A stretch of 64,000 nt of DNA from UBA4427 sp045106235 (GTDB taxonomy: Bacteria > Myxococcota_A > UBA9160 > UBA4427), in assembly GCA_045106235.1 (NCBI GenBank), contig JBGCEJ010000022.1, positions 26,328-90,327 of the forward strand, written 5' to 3'. Shown here one piece after another: positions 17,240 through 25,950 of the stretch. The notes beneath the pieces were generated by a model. That model saw only the letters and a list, made by a program, of their open reading frames with translations. It ran no database searches and was not told the DNA's origin. The position numbers were made by a program, and so were the translations under genes. Each line of letters begins with the position of its first letter. The stretch's first letter is position 1.

Positions 17240-18096
17240 AAGACAAGACCTGCATCATCACCGGAGGCACCTCCGGTATCGGCGAAAGTGCCGCCCTCGC
17301 ACTCGCCGAAGAAGGCGCGGATCTCGCCATCGTCTGTCGATCCAAGGAACGCGGCGAAGCCTCGAAAGCGCGGATCGAAGATCATGTGGGTCGCAGCTGC
17401 GTTCGGCTCTTCTTTGCGGATTTCGAACGCCTGGACGACGTACGCCGTGTGGCCAGAGAGCTCTCCGAGGGGCTCGACCGGATTGATGTGTTGCTGAATA
17501 ACGCAGGCGTCACGATGCTCAAGCGAGAGGAAACTCCGGACGGGTACGAGACGACCTTCGCAGTCAACCATCTCGCCCCGTTCCTGCTGACCTCACTCCT
17601 CGTTCCCAAGATCCTTGAAACGCCCGGCGCCCGGATCGTAAATGTGGCGTCCGATGCGCATAAATTCGCGCAATTCGATCTCGACGATCTCCAGTCCGAG
17701 AAAAAGTTCTCGTCGATGCGCGTCTACGGTGGCTCAAAACTCGCGAACATCCTTTTCACGAACGAACTTGCCGAGCGTCTCGCTCATCGTGACGTCGGCA
17801 TCTGGTCCCTTCATCCCGGCGCCGTATCGACCCGCCTCGGTCTGAACAACGGCTTCCTCGCAAAGCTGATCATTCCGGCCCTCTCCCTCTTTTTCAAAAC
17901 GCCGGAACAGGGTGCAGCCACTTCGATCCACCTCTGCAGCGCGGACGAAATAAAGGCGCCGAACGGGACCTATTTTGCGAACGAGAAGCCGGCGAAGACA
18001 ACGTCCCTCGCGCAGGACGGAGCCGCTGCAAAACGGCTCTGGACCGAAAGCGAACGGCTCGTCGGACTCGACCCTGAATTCGCGCAGGGCTGGTAA
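17236..18096 (+). CDS. Short-chain dehydrogenase/reductase, retinol-dehydrogenase-like
   Basis: 286 aa. Classical SDR: NAD(P)-binding TGGTSGIGESAA at the N-terminus, NNAGVTM around residue 90, catalytic Ser in VNVASDAHK and YGGSKLAN giving the YxxxK pair, then SLHPGAVSTRLG. The sequence resembles the WW-domain oxidoreductase/retinol dehydrogenase branch, but the natural substrate cannot be assigned. Overlaps the upstream hydrolase by ATGA and the downstream hydrolase by TAATG, so translation of all three is coupled. Confidence 0.93.
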   Translation: MKDKTCIITGGTSGIGESAALALAEEGADLAIVCRSKERGEASKARIEDHVGRSCVRLFFADFERLDDVRRVARELSEGLDRIDVLLNNAGVTMLKREETPDGYETTFAVNHLAPFLLTSLLVPKILETPGARIVNVASDAHKFAQFDLDDLQSEKKFSSMRVYGGSKLANILFTNELAERLAHRDVGIWSLHPGAVSTRLGLNNGFLAKLIIPALSLFFKTPEQGAATSIHLCSADEIKAPNGTYFANEKPAKTTSLAQDGAAAKRLWTESERLVGLDPEFAQGW

Positions 18097-19013
18097 TGGT
18101 CCAGGCTAACCCGGCGATCCAGACGAAGAAGAACCAGCGACTTGAGATCGCTGAAGGACTCACCGCCGCAGCCGATTTCTACGGAGATCCCGGCGCAAGG
18201 CCCGCGCTCTTACTTCACGGCGGCGGGCAAACGCGGCATTCCTGGTCGGGCACCGCGGAGCGGCTGGCGGAAGCGGGTTGGTATGCCGTGACGGTCGATG
18301 CCCGGGGCCATGGGCAGAGCGACTGGGCTCAGGACGGCAACTACCACACGACTGGCTTTCGCGATGACCTGATCGAGATCGCAAGCCGCTTCGAAATCCC
18401 GCCGGTCCTGATCGGCGCTTCGATGGGCGGCATTTCCTCACTGCTCGCGATTCACGAATGGAAGCAGCGCCCATCAAGCGGCAGTGAGCAGCACAGTCAA
18501 CAGCGCCCCGAGCTTGCAAGCGCACTCGTACTCGTCGATATCGCGACGCGAATGGAGTCTAAGGGCGCGGTCCGCATTATGGACTTCATGCGCGGCGGAA
18601 TGGAGGGATTCGAATCCCTGGAGGCCGTCGCGGACTCGGTCGCGGCGTACAACCCCCATCGGCCCCGCCCGAAAGACATCTCCGGACTCGAGAAGAATTT
18701 GCGGCGCGGCGAAGATGGCCGCTATCACTGGCATTGGGATCCGGCGTTCATGTCGAGCGATCCGGGTGCATCCGACGAATTCGTGAATGAATCCACGCTG
18801 GACGCTGCGGCGGCGGCGCTCGAGGTCCCCACCCTCCTCGTCCGGGGCAAGATGTCGGATCTCCTCAGCGAAGACGGCGCGCGGGCGTTCCTCGACCAAG
18901 TACCCCATGCCGAATTCGCTGACGTCAGCGGTGCGGGTCATATGGTCGCAGGCGACCGGAACGACCTCTTTAGCGAAGCCGTCCTGCGCTTCCTTGAGAA
19001 AGAGGACGCCTAA
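18096..19013 (+). CDS. Alpha/beta hydrolase (epoxide-hydrolase/haloperoxidase-like fold)
   Basis: 305 aa. HGGGQTRHSWSGTAERLAE gives the oxyanion region, TVDARGHGQSD the lid entry, LIGASMGGISSLLA the nucleophilic Ser, PTLLVRGKMSDLLSE the acid strand and SGAGHMVAGDRNDLF the catalytic His. It is the typical fold of small-molecule hydrolases and C-C bond hydrolases. Starts one base into the SDR stop codon (TAATG), completing an operon of two hydrolases and one oxidoreductase. This combination suggests processing of one hydrophobic ester, alcohol or ketone series, which is inference. Confidence 0.9.
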   Translation: MVQANPAIQTKKNQRLEIAEGLTAAADFYGDPGARPALLLHGGGQTRHSWSGTAERLAEAGWYAVTVDARGHGQSDWAQDGNYHTTGFRDDLIEIASRFEIPPVLIGASMGGISSLLAIHEWKQRPSSGSEQHSQQRPELASALVLVDIATRMESKGAVRIMDFMRGGMEGFESLEAVADSVAAYNPHRPRPKDISGLEKNLRRGEDGRYHWHWDPAFMSSDPGASDEFVNESTLDAAAAALEVPTLLVRGKMSDLLSEDGARAFLDQVPHAEFADVSGAGHMVAGDRNDLFSEAVLRFLEKEDA

Positions 19014-19057
19014 CGTCGTTTTTCCGGGTTTGTGGGAGGGCTTGCTGGGCCGACCGC

Positions 19058-20317
19058 TTAGTCCGCGGCGCGAAGGGGCGTCGGGCGGCCAAAGAGCCAA
19101 CCTTGCCCGAAGCGAATCCCCAACCGGCCGAGCACTTCGAGTTCTTCGAGGGTATCGAGTCCTTCCCCGATGACTTGGGCGCCCATCTTATCCGCCACAC
19201 CCAAAATCGCTTCGAGGACACTCTCCCGCGCGGGGTCTTGGTCGACTCCAGAGACCATGGCGCGATCAATCTTAATGTAGTCAGGCTCCACTTCCAGAAG
19301 CTCTTCCAGGCCCGCGTATCCCGCCCCTGTATCATCAAGAGCGAATTGAAAACCGAGACCGCGGTAGAAATCGCGCATTTCATGAAACGCGCCGTAGCTG
19401 GCGATGGATTCCTGCTCCGAGATCTCGAACACAACATCACTCGGCGTGAGTTCACTGGCCTTGAGTGTTTCGATCAGGCGGTCGGCCTGGAAATTCGGAT
19501 CGTGAATCGTGGTCGGGCGGATATTCAAAAATAGTTTAGTGCCGGCTGGAAAGTCGCGGGCGCCCCGAAGACCACTGCCGCGACAGACTCCATCGAGCTC
19601 GAAAACCAGCTCGTGCTCTTCAGCTTCGCCGAAAAGAGCGAGCGGCGAATGAAAGCGCGAGCCTTCCGGACCCCGCGCGAGCGCCTCGTATCCGAAAACC
19701 GTGCGCGATTCGACTTCGACGATCGGCTCGTAGACCGAATAAATGTTCTGGTCGAGAATCGTCTCCACCAATTCCTGTCGACTCGCTCGACGCCGCGTCT
19801 CAACATCGTAGGCACAGTCCCGCCTCGCTTCGTCGAGGAGCCGGCGCAACTGCGTCTCCATACCAAACTGGGGATTTCGGATCTCGATCGACATCCCTGA
19901 AGGCAACTGCGAGATGCCTCGCAGGTAGGGATAAAACACTTGAGCCCCATCGGCTTGCAGCGCCCGGTAGACCTCTTGCCGGAAGCCTGGCATCTCCGTT
20001 CGGTAAAAACCCGCGGACTTCGGCTCTCGGAATAACACGACGAGAACTTCGTCCACGCCGGGCTCTGCGCGGCAGACGAGATAGTTTTTCTGTAATCGCT
20101 CGGCGGCGGTCTCTGCAATTCGAGCGCAAAGCGCATCCAAGCAGTCGCGCCGAGCGGACTCCCCATGCCGTCGCTCGACCTGCGCCAGCATCGGCGCACC
20201 AAAGACGAGCAATCCGATCGCTCCTGCCCCCGCGAATCCCGCTTCGAGTTCATCGAAGCGGCTCCCCAAAGTCGAGGTGTTCTTGGCGGCGAAAGACGGA
20301 AGGCGGTTCTCGGGCAT
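19058..20317 (-). CDS. EAL-domain c-di-GMP phosphodiesterase with degenerate GGDEF-like N-terminus
   Basis: 419 aa, cytosolic, no membrane segments. The EAL domain (~165-415) keeps the catalytic set: YEALAR, the Asn in LFLNIRP, FEISEQES, DDTGAGYAG (the usual DDFGTGY varied), YIKIDRAM, GEGLDTLEELE and FGQGWLFGRP. The N-terminal ~150 residues have the shape of a GGDEF domain (GLLVFGAPMLAQVERRHGES) but no GGDEF motif, so they are regulatory at most. It should hydrolyse c-di-GMP to pGpG. Located 50 nt after aceF on the same strand. Confidence 0.9.
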   Translation of the reverse strand: MPENRLPSFAAKNTSTLGSRFDELEAGFAGAGAIGLLVFGAPMLAQVERRHGESARRDCLDALCARIAETAAERLQKNYLVCRAEPGVDEVLVVLFREPKSAGFYRTEMPGFRQEVYRALQADGAQVFYPYLRGISQLPSGMSIEIRNPQFGMETQLRRLLDEARRDCAYDVETRRRASRQELVETILDQNIYSVYEPIVEVESRTVFGYEALARGPEGSRFHSPLALFGEAEEHELVFELDGVCRGSGLRGARDFPAGTKLFLNIRPTTIHDPNFQADRLIETLKASELTPSDVVFEISEQESIASYGAFHEMRDFYRGLGFQFALDDTGAGYAGLEELLEVEPDYIKIDRAMVSGVDQDPARESVLEAILGVADKMGAQVIGEGLDTLEELEVLGRLGIRFGQGWLFGRPTPLRAAD

Positions 20318-20367
20318 GAACCACGGATCGGCAGGAAGCGGGAGTGTGTTGAGCTTTCCTGCGGGGG

Positions 20368-21882
20368 CTACAACAACAGCTGCATCGGATCCGACAGAAT
20401 ACGCGAGAGGCGAGAAGTGAACCGCACCGCTTCCGCGCCATCGATGACACGATGGTCATAGGAAAGCGAGAGCGGCATCACGAGTCGAGGCTCGAAGAAG
20501 CCCTCTTGGGAAGCCGGAGCCGCCCCCTCGCCCGCACGCGCACCGGCATTCTGGACGCTGTCTGCCGCCACTGCTGCGGGCCGGTCGAGCGGCAGATCAA
20601 GTGGAGAGGGCCCGTTCCAGACCGGCTGGGTCCGTGTCTTAGAAAGCCCCAAGATCGCGACTTCCGGTGCGTTCACGATGGGCGTAAAAGCGCTCCCACC
20701 AATCCCGCCGAGGCTCGAAATCGTGAAACACGCGCCTCGAAGATCGTCCGGCCCGAGCTTCCGGTCCCGCGCTCGTCCAGCCGTCGCGGACACTTCCTCC
20801 GCCAGTTCAAACACGCCTTTCCGGTCCACATCGCGGATGACGGGCACCACGAGCCCCTGATCCGTATCGACCGCAATGCCCAAATGGCAATACTCTTTCA
20901 CGAGCAGGCGATCCCCCTCTGGCGCCAGCATCGACCGGAACGTGGGGAACTCACGCAGCGCGACCGCAACGCCCTTCATCACGAAAAGAAGCGGTGAGAG
21001 TTTCACGCCGCGTTCCGCAGCGAGTTCCTTCCGGTCACGACGAAAGCGTTCGAGCTCTGTGACGTCCGCTTCATCATGCTGCGTCACATGGGGCACGTTC
21101 AGCCAGCTGCGCTGGAGCCCCGGACCGGAGACCTTTTGGATCCGCGTGAGCTTTTGCTCTTCGATGGGACCGAACTGCGCGGGGTCGACAAAGGGAATCG
21201 CCGGGATCCCTGCGGATCCACCCGCGGCACCCGCTCCGCCCGCCGCGTCCTCTGCGAACCGCGACCGAACATGTCGCTTCAGATCCTCGACGAGGACTCG
21301 GCCCTGGGGACCACTGCCCTCCGCCTGCGCCACCGGCACACCGAGTTCCCGCGCATAACGACGAACGAGCGGACTCGCATGGGGCAGCCCCGAGCGGTCG
21401 GGCACAGGATGCGCCGCCGCGCGCGATTTTTCAGGCAGCGGCTGCAGCGGATTCACGGCGCCCGCTTGATCCGCAGAAACGCCTTCACTCCCAGCCGTCG
21501 CGTCAGCCACCGTCGGTTCGGGGACAACGACCGGCTCAGCGCTCACCGTCTCTGCTGGGGCCGCTTCGGACTCGACCGCGCCGGCATCATCTGCCCCAGC
21601 ATCCGCCTCAGCCTCTTCCTCCGCCGATGCATCAGCCGAGCCCTGCGCCTCGAGCACGACGAGCAGAGATCCCTCAGAAACCTTGTCGCCTTCTGAGACG
21701 GCCACTTCCGTCACCACACCCGCCGCTTCCGTCGGGATTTCCATTGTCGCCTTGTCGCTTTCAATGCTGACAAGACCATCGTCGATCGCGACAACATCGC
21801 CCTTCGCGACGAGGATCTCCACGACCTCGACTTCATCGAAGTCGCCGATATCCGGAACGCGAATTTCAAGGCCCTTGCTCAT
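20368..21882 (-). CDS. aceF: Pyruvate dehydrogenase E2, dihydrolipoyl acetyltransferase
   Basis: 504 aa. One lipoyl domain (residues ~5-80, lipoyl-Lys in SIESDKATMEIP), an acidic/Ala-rich linker, an E3-binding domain (ASPLVRRYARELGVPVAQ) and the acetyltransferase core with LSYDHRVIDGAEAVRF. E. coli AceF has three lipoyl domains; one is common elsewhere. A ~35-residue Pro/Ala-rich insertion separates SKTRTQPVWNG from the RLVMPLSLSYDHR strand. It lies 20 nt downstream of aceE, so the two are cotranscribed and form the acetyl-CoA producing complex with an E3. Confidence 0.97.
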   Translation of the reverse strand: MSKGLEIRVPDIGDFDEVEVVEILVAKGDVVAIDDGLVSIESDKATMEIPTEAAGVVTEVAVSEGDKVSEGSLLVVLEAQGSADASAEEEAEADAGADDAGAVESEAAPAETVSAEPVVVPEPTVADATAGSEGVSADQAGAVNPLQPLPEKSRAAAHPVPDRSGLPHASPLVRRYARELGVPVAQAEGSGPQGRVLVEDLKRHVRSRFAEDAAGGAGAAGGSAGIPAIPFVDPAQFGPIEEQKLTRIQKVSGPGLQRSWLNVPHVTQHDEADVTELERFRRDRKELAAERGVKLSPLLFVMKGVAVALREFPTFRSMLAPEGDRLLVKEYCHLGIAVDTDQGLVVPVIRDVDRKGVFELAEEVSATAGRARDRKLGPDDLRGACFTISSLGGIGGSAFTPIVNAPEVAILGLSKTRTQPVWNGPSPLDLPLDRPAAVAADSVQNAGARAGEGAAPASQEGFFEPRLVMPLSLSYDHRVIDGAEAVRFTSRLSRILSDPMQLLL

Positions 21883-21902
21883 CGTCGCTTCCCTCTCTCG
21901 TT

Positions 21903-24578
21903 CTAGCGCCGAACCGCAGCCAGTCGCTCAGGATCTACGCCCAGCTTCTGAATGGCTTCCGCCACTTTGCTGCGATCGATCGCCCCCTCTTCCGCAAGCG
22001 CGGAAAGCGCGGAAATGCAGACGTATTCGCGACTGACCTCGAAGAATTGGCGCAGCTTTTCGCGCGAATCGCTCCGGCCCCAGCCATCGGTCCCGAGCGT
22101 TCGGTAGGTCCCCGGCACGTAGGCCCGGATCTGCTCGGAGAAGAGACGCATATAGTCTGTCGCTGCGACCACCGGCCCCGGAGAAGCGGAGAGCTGCCGC
22201 TCAACGAAGCTGAGCCGCTTCTCCTCCTCGGGATGCAGCATGTTCCAGCGATCGGTGTCCTGGCCGTCACGCGCGAGCTCGTTGAAGCTCGTCACGCTCC
22301 ACACGTCTGCCGTCACGCCGAAATCATGTTCCAGCATTTCCGCAGCTGCGATGACTTCTCGAAGGATCGTGCCGCTGCCCAGGAGTTGAATGCGCGGGTT
22401 TTTCTTCCCGTCCGTTTCGCCACTGGGCTGCCCCTCACGCAGCCGATACATGCCTTTCAAGATCCCGGCCTCGGCGCCCTCGGGCATCGCCGGCATGGGA
22501 TACTTCTCATTCATGACCGTGAGGTAGTAGAAGACGTTTTCGTTGTCGCGGTACATGCGTCGCAAGCCGTCTTGGACGATGACCGCGACTTCGTAGGCGT
22601 AGGTCGGATCATAGGAGATACAGCTCGGGATGGTGTTGGCCAGAATATGGCTATGCCCATCTTGATGCTGAAGCCCTTCCCCGTTCAGCGTAGTCCGGCC
22701 GGCGGTTCCGCCTAACAAGAAACCTCTCGCCTGCATATCCCCCGCAGCCCAGGCCAAATCGCCAATCCGCTGAAAGCCAAACATGGAGTAAAAAATGTAG
22801 AAGGGGATCATGTTGACTTGATGACTGGCGTAGGACGTTCCCGCCGCAATGAAGGAAGCCATCGCTCCCGCTTCGTTGATCCCCTCCTGAAGAATTTGCC
22901 CGTCCTTTTCTTCGCGGTAGTAGGCGACCTGGTCGGAGTCGACGGGATCGTAGAGCTGGCCCACCGAGGAGTAGATCCCAAGTCGGCGGAACATCCCTTC
23001 CATCCCGAAGGTGCGGGATTCGTCGGGTACGATCGGCACCACATGTTTCCCAATCGCGCCGTCTCGGGTCAGAACTTGGAGGATGCGGACCGCTGCCATC
23101 GTGGAGGACATCTCTCGGTCCCCCGTCCCCTTGAGCAGCGCATCAAAGACATCGAGTTCCGGCACCGCAAGCGCGGGCGCTTCCGCCTTACGGGTCGGCA
23201 GATAGCCTCCCAGCGCGGCGCGGCGCTCGTGGAGATATTTCATCTCCTCGCTGTCCGCCTCCGGCTGATAAAAGGGCGCCTTGCTGATGTCCTCATCCGA
23301 GATCGGGATATCAAACCGATCGCGAAATGCACGCAGTGCCGACTCGGCCATATCGTGCATCTGATGCGTCACGTTCTGCCCTTCACCCGCCTCACCCGTC
23401 CCGTACCCCTTCACGGTCTTGGCCAGGATCACCGTAGGCTGCCCCTTATGCGCGACCGCTTCGGCGTACGCGGCATAGACCTTATGCGGGTCATGCCCGC
23501 CTCGGTTCAAGCGCCAAATATCGTCGTCGCTCATGGTCGAGACCATTTCAGCGAGTTCGGGCGATGCCCCAAAGAAATGCTCGCGGGTATAGGCCCCGCC
23601 CCGAACCTGATAGGCCTGGTACTCTCCGTCGACGACTTCTTCCATTCGCTTGCGCAGAATGCCGTTGGTGTCTTTCGCAAGCAGCGGATCCCATCGCCCA
23701 CCCCAGACAACCTTGATGACATTCCAGCCCGCGCCGCGGAAACTCGCTTCGAGTTCCTGAATAATCTTTCCGTTGCCGCGCACGGGACCATCGAGACGCT
23801 GCAAGTTGCAGTTCACGACGAAGACGAGATTGTCGAGCTTCTCGCGTCCGGCGAGCGAAAGCGCGCCGAGGCTCTCCGGCTCATCCGTTTCGCCGTCGCC
23901 CAGAAACGCCCAAATTTTGCGATCCGTCGTATCCACCATCCCGCGGTCGCGGAGATAGCGCATGAATCGGGCCTGATAGATGGCCATGAGCGGCCCCAAA
24001 CCCATCGACACGGTCGGGAACTGCCAAAAGCCCGGCATCAGACGCGGGTGGGGATAGGAGGACAAACCGCCCGGCTCAACTTCACGCCGAAATCGCTGAA
24101 GTTCGTCCTCGCTGATTCGGCCTTCGAGAAAAGCCCGCGCATAGATGCCCGGTGAGACATGTCCCTGGATATAGAGAAGGTCACCGCCATGCTGGTCGGA
24201 AGGCGCGTGAAAAAAGTGGTTGAACCCCACATCGTAGAGCGTCGCCGACGAAGCAAAACTCGAGATATGCCCGCCCAGCGAGGGGTCCACGCGATTCGCC
24301 TGCACCACCATCGCCATCGCATTCCAGCGAATGAAAGAGCGCAGCCGCTCCTCCAGCGCTGCATCCCCCGGACTCTTCTTCTGCAGCTTCTCAGAGATCG
24401 TATTGATATACGCCGTTGTCGCGCGATACGGAAGATGCGCTCCCTTGCGTCGCGCACGCCGAACGAGCCGGCCGACCAGGTAGTGTGCCCGGTCGACGCC
24501 CTCGCGCTCAAACACAGAATCAAGCGCTTCGATCCACTCCAGCGTTTCCTGGGGGTCTGCATCCTGTGGATTCGACAT
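21903..24578 (-). CDS. aceE: Pyruvate dehydrogenase E1, homodimeric
   Basis: 891 aa, the usual length of AceE (~887). Thiamine-diphosphate-dependent decarboxylase that transfers acetyl groups to AceF. Seen: GGHISSFASSATLYDVGFNH, HGGDLLYIQGHVSPG, the ThDP-binding FLGDGETDEPESLGALS followed by FVVNCNLQRLDGPVRGN, KTVKGYGTGEAGEG, and YIFYSMFGFQRIGDLAWAAG in the pyrimidine-domain part. The SD AAGGAG lies 10 nt upstream of the ATG. Preceded by a 118-nt gap with a 9-bp hairpin; no pdhR-type regulator gene is adjacent. Confidence 0.98.
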   Translation of the reverse strand: MSNPQDADPQETLEWIEALDSVFEREGVDRAHYLVGRLVRRARRKGAHLPYRATTAYINTISEKLQKKSPGDAALEERLRSFIRWNAMAMVVQANRVDPSLGGHISSFASSATLYDVGFNHFFHAPSDQHGGDLLYIQGHVSPGIYARAFLEGRISEDELQRFRREVEPGGLSSYPHPRLMPGFWQFPTVSMGLGPLMAIYQARFMRYLRDRGMVDTTDRKIWAFLGDGETDEPESLGALSLAGREKLDNLVFVVNCNLQRLDGPVRGNGKIIQELEASFRGAGWNVIKVVWGGRWDPLLAKDTNGILRKRMEEVVDGEYQAYQVRGGAYTREHFFGASPELAEMVSTMSDDDIWRLNRGGHDPHKVYAAYAEAVAHKGQPTVILAKTVKGYGTGEAGEGQNVTHQMHDMAESALRAFRDRFDIPISDEDISKAPFYQPEADSEEMKYLHERRAALGGYLPTRKAEAPALAVPELDVFDALLKGTGDREMSSTMAAVRILQVLTRDGAIGKHVVPIVPDESRTFGMEGMFRRLGIYSSVGQLYDPVDSDQVAYYREEKDGQILQEGINEAGAMASFIAAGTSYASHQVNMIPFYIFYSMFGFQRIGDLAWAAGDMQARGFLLGGTAGRTTLNGEGLQHQDGHSHILANTIPSCISYDPTYAYEVAVIVQDGLRRMYRDNENVFYYLTVMNEKYPMPAMPEGAEAGILKGMYRLREGQPSGETDGKKNPRIQLLGSGTILREVIAAAEMLEHDFGVTADVWSVTSFNELARDGQDTDRWNMLHPEEEKRLSFVERQLSASPGPVVAATDYMRLFSEQIRAYVPGTYRTLGTDGWGRSDSREKLRQFFEVSREYVCISALSALAEEGAIDRSKVAEAIQKLGVDPERLAAVRR

Positions 24579-24600
24579 GGGGAAGCTTCTCCTTCTTTTC

Positions 24601-24636
24601 AGCCGAGCAAGAGCGCGACAATAACGTGCTCGGCTT
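24601..24636. promoter_or_regulatory. 9-bp inverted repeat in the aceE leader
   Basis: AGCCGAGCA (24601-24609) pairs perfectly with TGCTCGGCT (24628-24636) around an 18-nt loop, about 23 nt upstream of the aceE ATG and just before its Shine-Dalgarno. It could be an operator, a leader hairpin affecting translation, or the terminator of the upstream BI-1 gene; no U-tract supports the last. Confidence 0.5.
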
Positions 24637-24696
24637 CAGGCGAGCGACCGGTCATATTAGGCCGGGCTGAGCCGGCTTGAGCCGACCTCGGCCAGT

Positions 24697-25401
24697 TTAG
24701 TCGTCCGACGCCATAAAGATGCGCAGCACATACCAGAACAAGATCGCGACCGAAGCAAAGAGGGCAAGCGATGCAGCCACATAACGATCTTCCGGGTAGT
24801 GATGCAGAACATTGGAGGTCTCGTAAAGAATCGCGGCCCCCGCAAGTCCCACCATCGCGACCGAGAACCAAGTCCCCATCTGAAAGCCAAACAGCAGTCC
24901 CGCAACGATCGCGACCAGCGCCAGCATGAAGCCGTACCGAACGAGACCGGAGAGAAAGCTGAAATCCTTGCGCGTCGTAAAGACGACTGCAGTGAGTCCT
25001 GCGAAACCCAAAAGCGTCACAATCGCCGCGCTTTGAATCACCCCGGGCGCGGTCTGCTCGGCGATGTAGAGCATCGGAACGAATATGATCGCCTCAGCCA
25101 CAACATAGGCCGCAAGAGCGGCGTATTGGGAGGGCATGGACACCGAGCGCGAGGCGACGTTCGTTGCGAGATAGCCTACGACCATGAAGGCCCCCAGCAC
25201 GAGCAGCCACGGTCCCGCCAGCATGAAAGAGGCGATTTTCGCGGCCGCACCCGAACCGAAGAGCAAAAGCTCAACGCCCACGAAGGCAACGATGGCTCCC
25301 ATCAGATGGTTGTAGGTCCGTGTGATGAAATCAGCACGGGTATCGAGGCCCTGCTGGTCCACGGGAATACTGATCTGCCCTGCTGGATTCGGACTACTCA
25401 T
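24697..25401 (-). CDS. Bax inhibitor-1/YccA family membrane protein
   Basis: 234 aa with seven hydrophobic segments from about residue 30 to 228 (AIVAFVGVELLLFGSG, LLVLGAFMVVGYLAT, YVVAEAIIFVPMLYIAE and others) and the family hallmark of an acidic C-terminal end (MASDD). BI-1/YccA proteins sit in the inner membrane; some bind FtsH or leak calcium in a pH-dependent way. ATG at 25401 (MSSPNPAGQ) is preferred over 25431 because AGAGGA lies ~8 nt upstream. Lies upstream of aceE on the same strand. Confidence 0.93.
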   Translation of the reverse strand: MSSPNPAGQISIPVDQQGLDTRADFITRTYNHLMGAIVAFVGVELLLFGSGAAAKIASFMLAGPWLLVLGAFMVVGYLATNVASRSVSMPSQYAALAAYVVAEAIIFVPMLYIAEQTAPGVIQSAAIVTLLGFAGLTAVVFTTRKDFSFLSGLVRYGFMLALVAIVAGLLFGFQMGTWFSVAMVGLAGAAILYETSNVLHHYPEDRYVAASLALFASVAILFWYVLRIFMASDD

Positions 25402-25474
25402 CGAAATTCCTCTCTGGCCGTGGCTCCTCACGAGGCCCGGCGATTGAACATTGCGGCAAAACAGCCCCGGCCCC

Positions 25475-25828
25475 TCAGGCCTCCGCCGCGTCCTCTTCCA
25501 CTTCCTCGGTGGGCATTGGCTTCACTTTGCCGCGATGGTCTCGGCGCTTCGCCCGCATCGACCTCACCTCACGTTCAAAAGTATCGACGGCATGACTGAG
25601 TGCGAGCTCTGGCTCATCGTCCCGGCCCGCCGCAATCAGCTCCTTGCCTTTCGCCTGACATCGAATCTTGGCTTCCGCAGCGCCATGCTGATGATGCTTG
25701 CTCCCTTCCACATGGATCACAACATGAATCAGGTCCTTCTGTCCCTGGGCCAGCTTCAGGATCCGCGATTCTGCCGCCTTTTTTCGCGAGTCAGCCAGAT
25801 TGGTTTTCACGTGCCATTGAATATCCAT
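25475..25828 (-). CDS. hpf: Ribosome hibernation promoting factor
   Basis: 117 aa, short-form HPF/RaiA. It binds the 30S decoding centre and silences or dimerises ribosomes in stationary phase. Seen: the beta strand MDIQWHVKTNLADS, the helix segment SRILKLAQGQKDLIHVVIHV, the basic HQHGAAEAKIRCQAKGKEL and the long helix LALSHAVDTFEREVRSMRAKRRDHRGK. A short acidic tail follows. AGGGAG lies ~8 nt before the ATG, preceded by two 14-bp direct repeats in the leader. No long C-terminal dimerisation domain. Confidence 0.92.
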   Translation of the reverse strand: MDIQWHVKTNLADSRKKAAESRILKLAQGQKDLIHVVIHVEGSKHHQHGAAEAKIRCQAKGKELIAAGRDDEPELALSHAVDTFEREVRSMRAKRRDHRGKVKPMPTEEVEEDAAEA

Positions 25829-25843
25829 CGAGGAAGCTCCCTT

Positions 25844-25871
25844 ATGTAGTGATTCGTATGTAGTGATCCGT
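25844..25871. repeat. Two 14-bp direct repeats upstream of hpf
   Basis: ATGTAGTGATTCGT (25844-25857) is followed at once by ATGTAGTGATCCGT (25858-25871), 13 of 14 identical, about 16 nt upstream of the hpf start codon. Head-to-tail sites directly over a leader suggest a regulator-binding pair. Confidence 0.7.
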
Positions 25872-25950
25872 AAGACGCATCGATCAGAAATGCGTTCTCA
25901 ATTGCTGATTCGGCCGATCAGGCCCGAAATCTGACATTCAGTTTGCACAC

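Noticed and set aside
22818..24155. 445-codon plus-strand frame inside aceE
   Set aside because: Shadow of aceE; no recognisable fold or ribosome-binding site.
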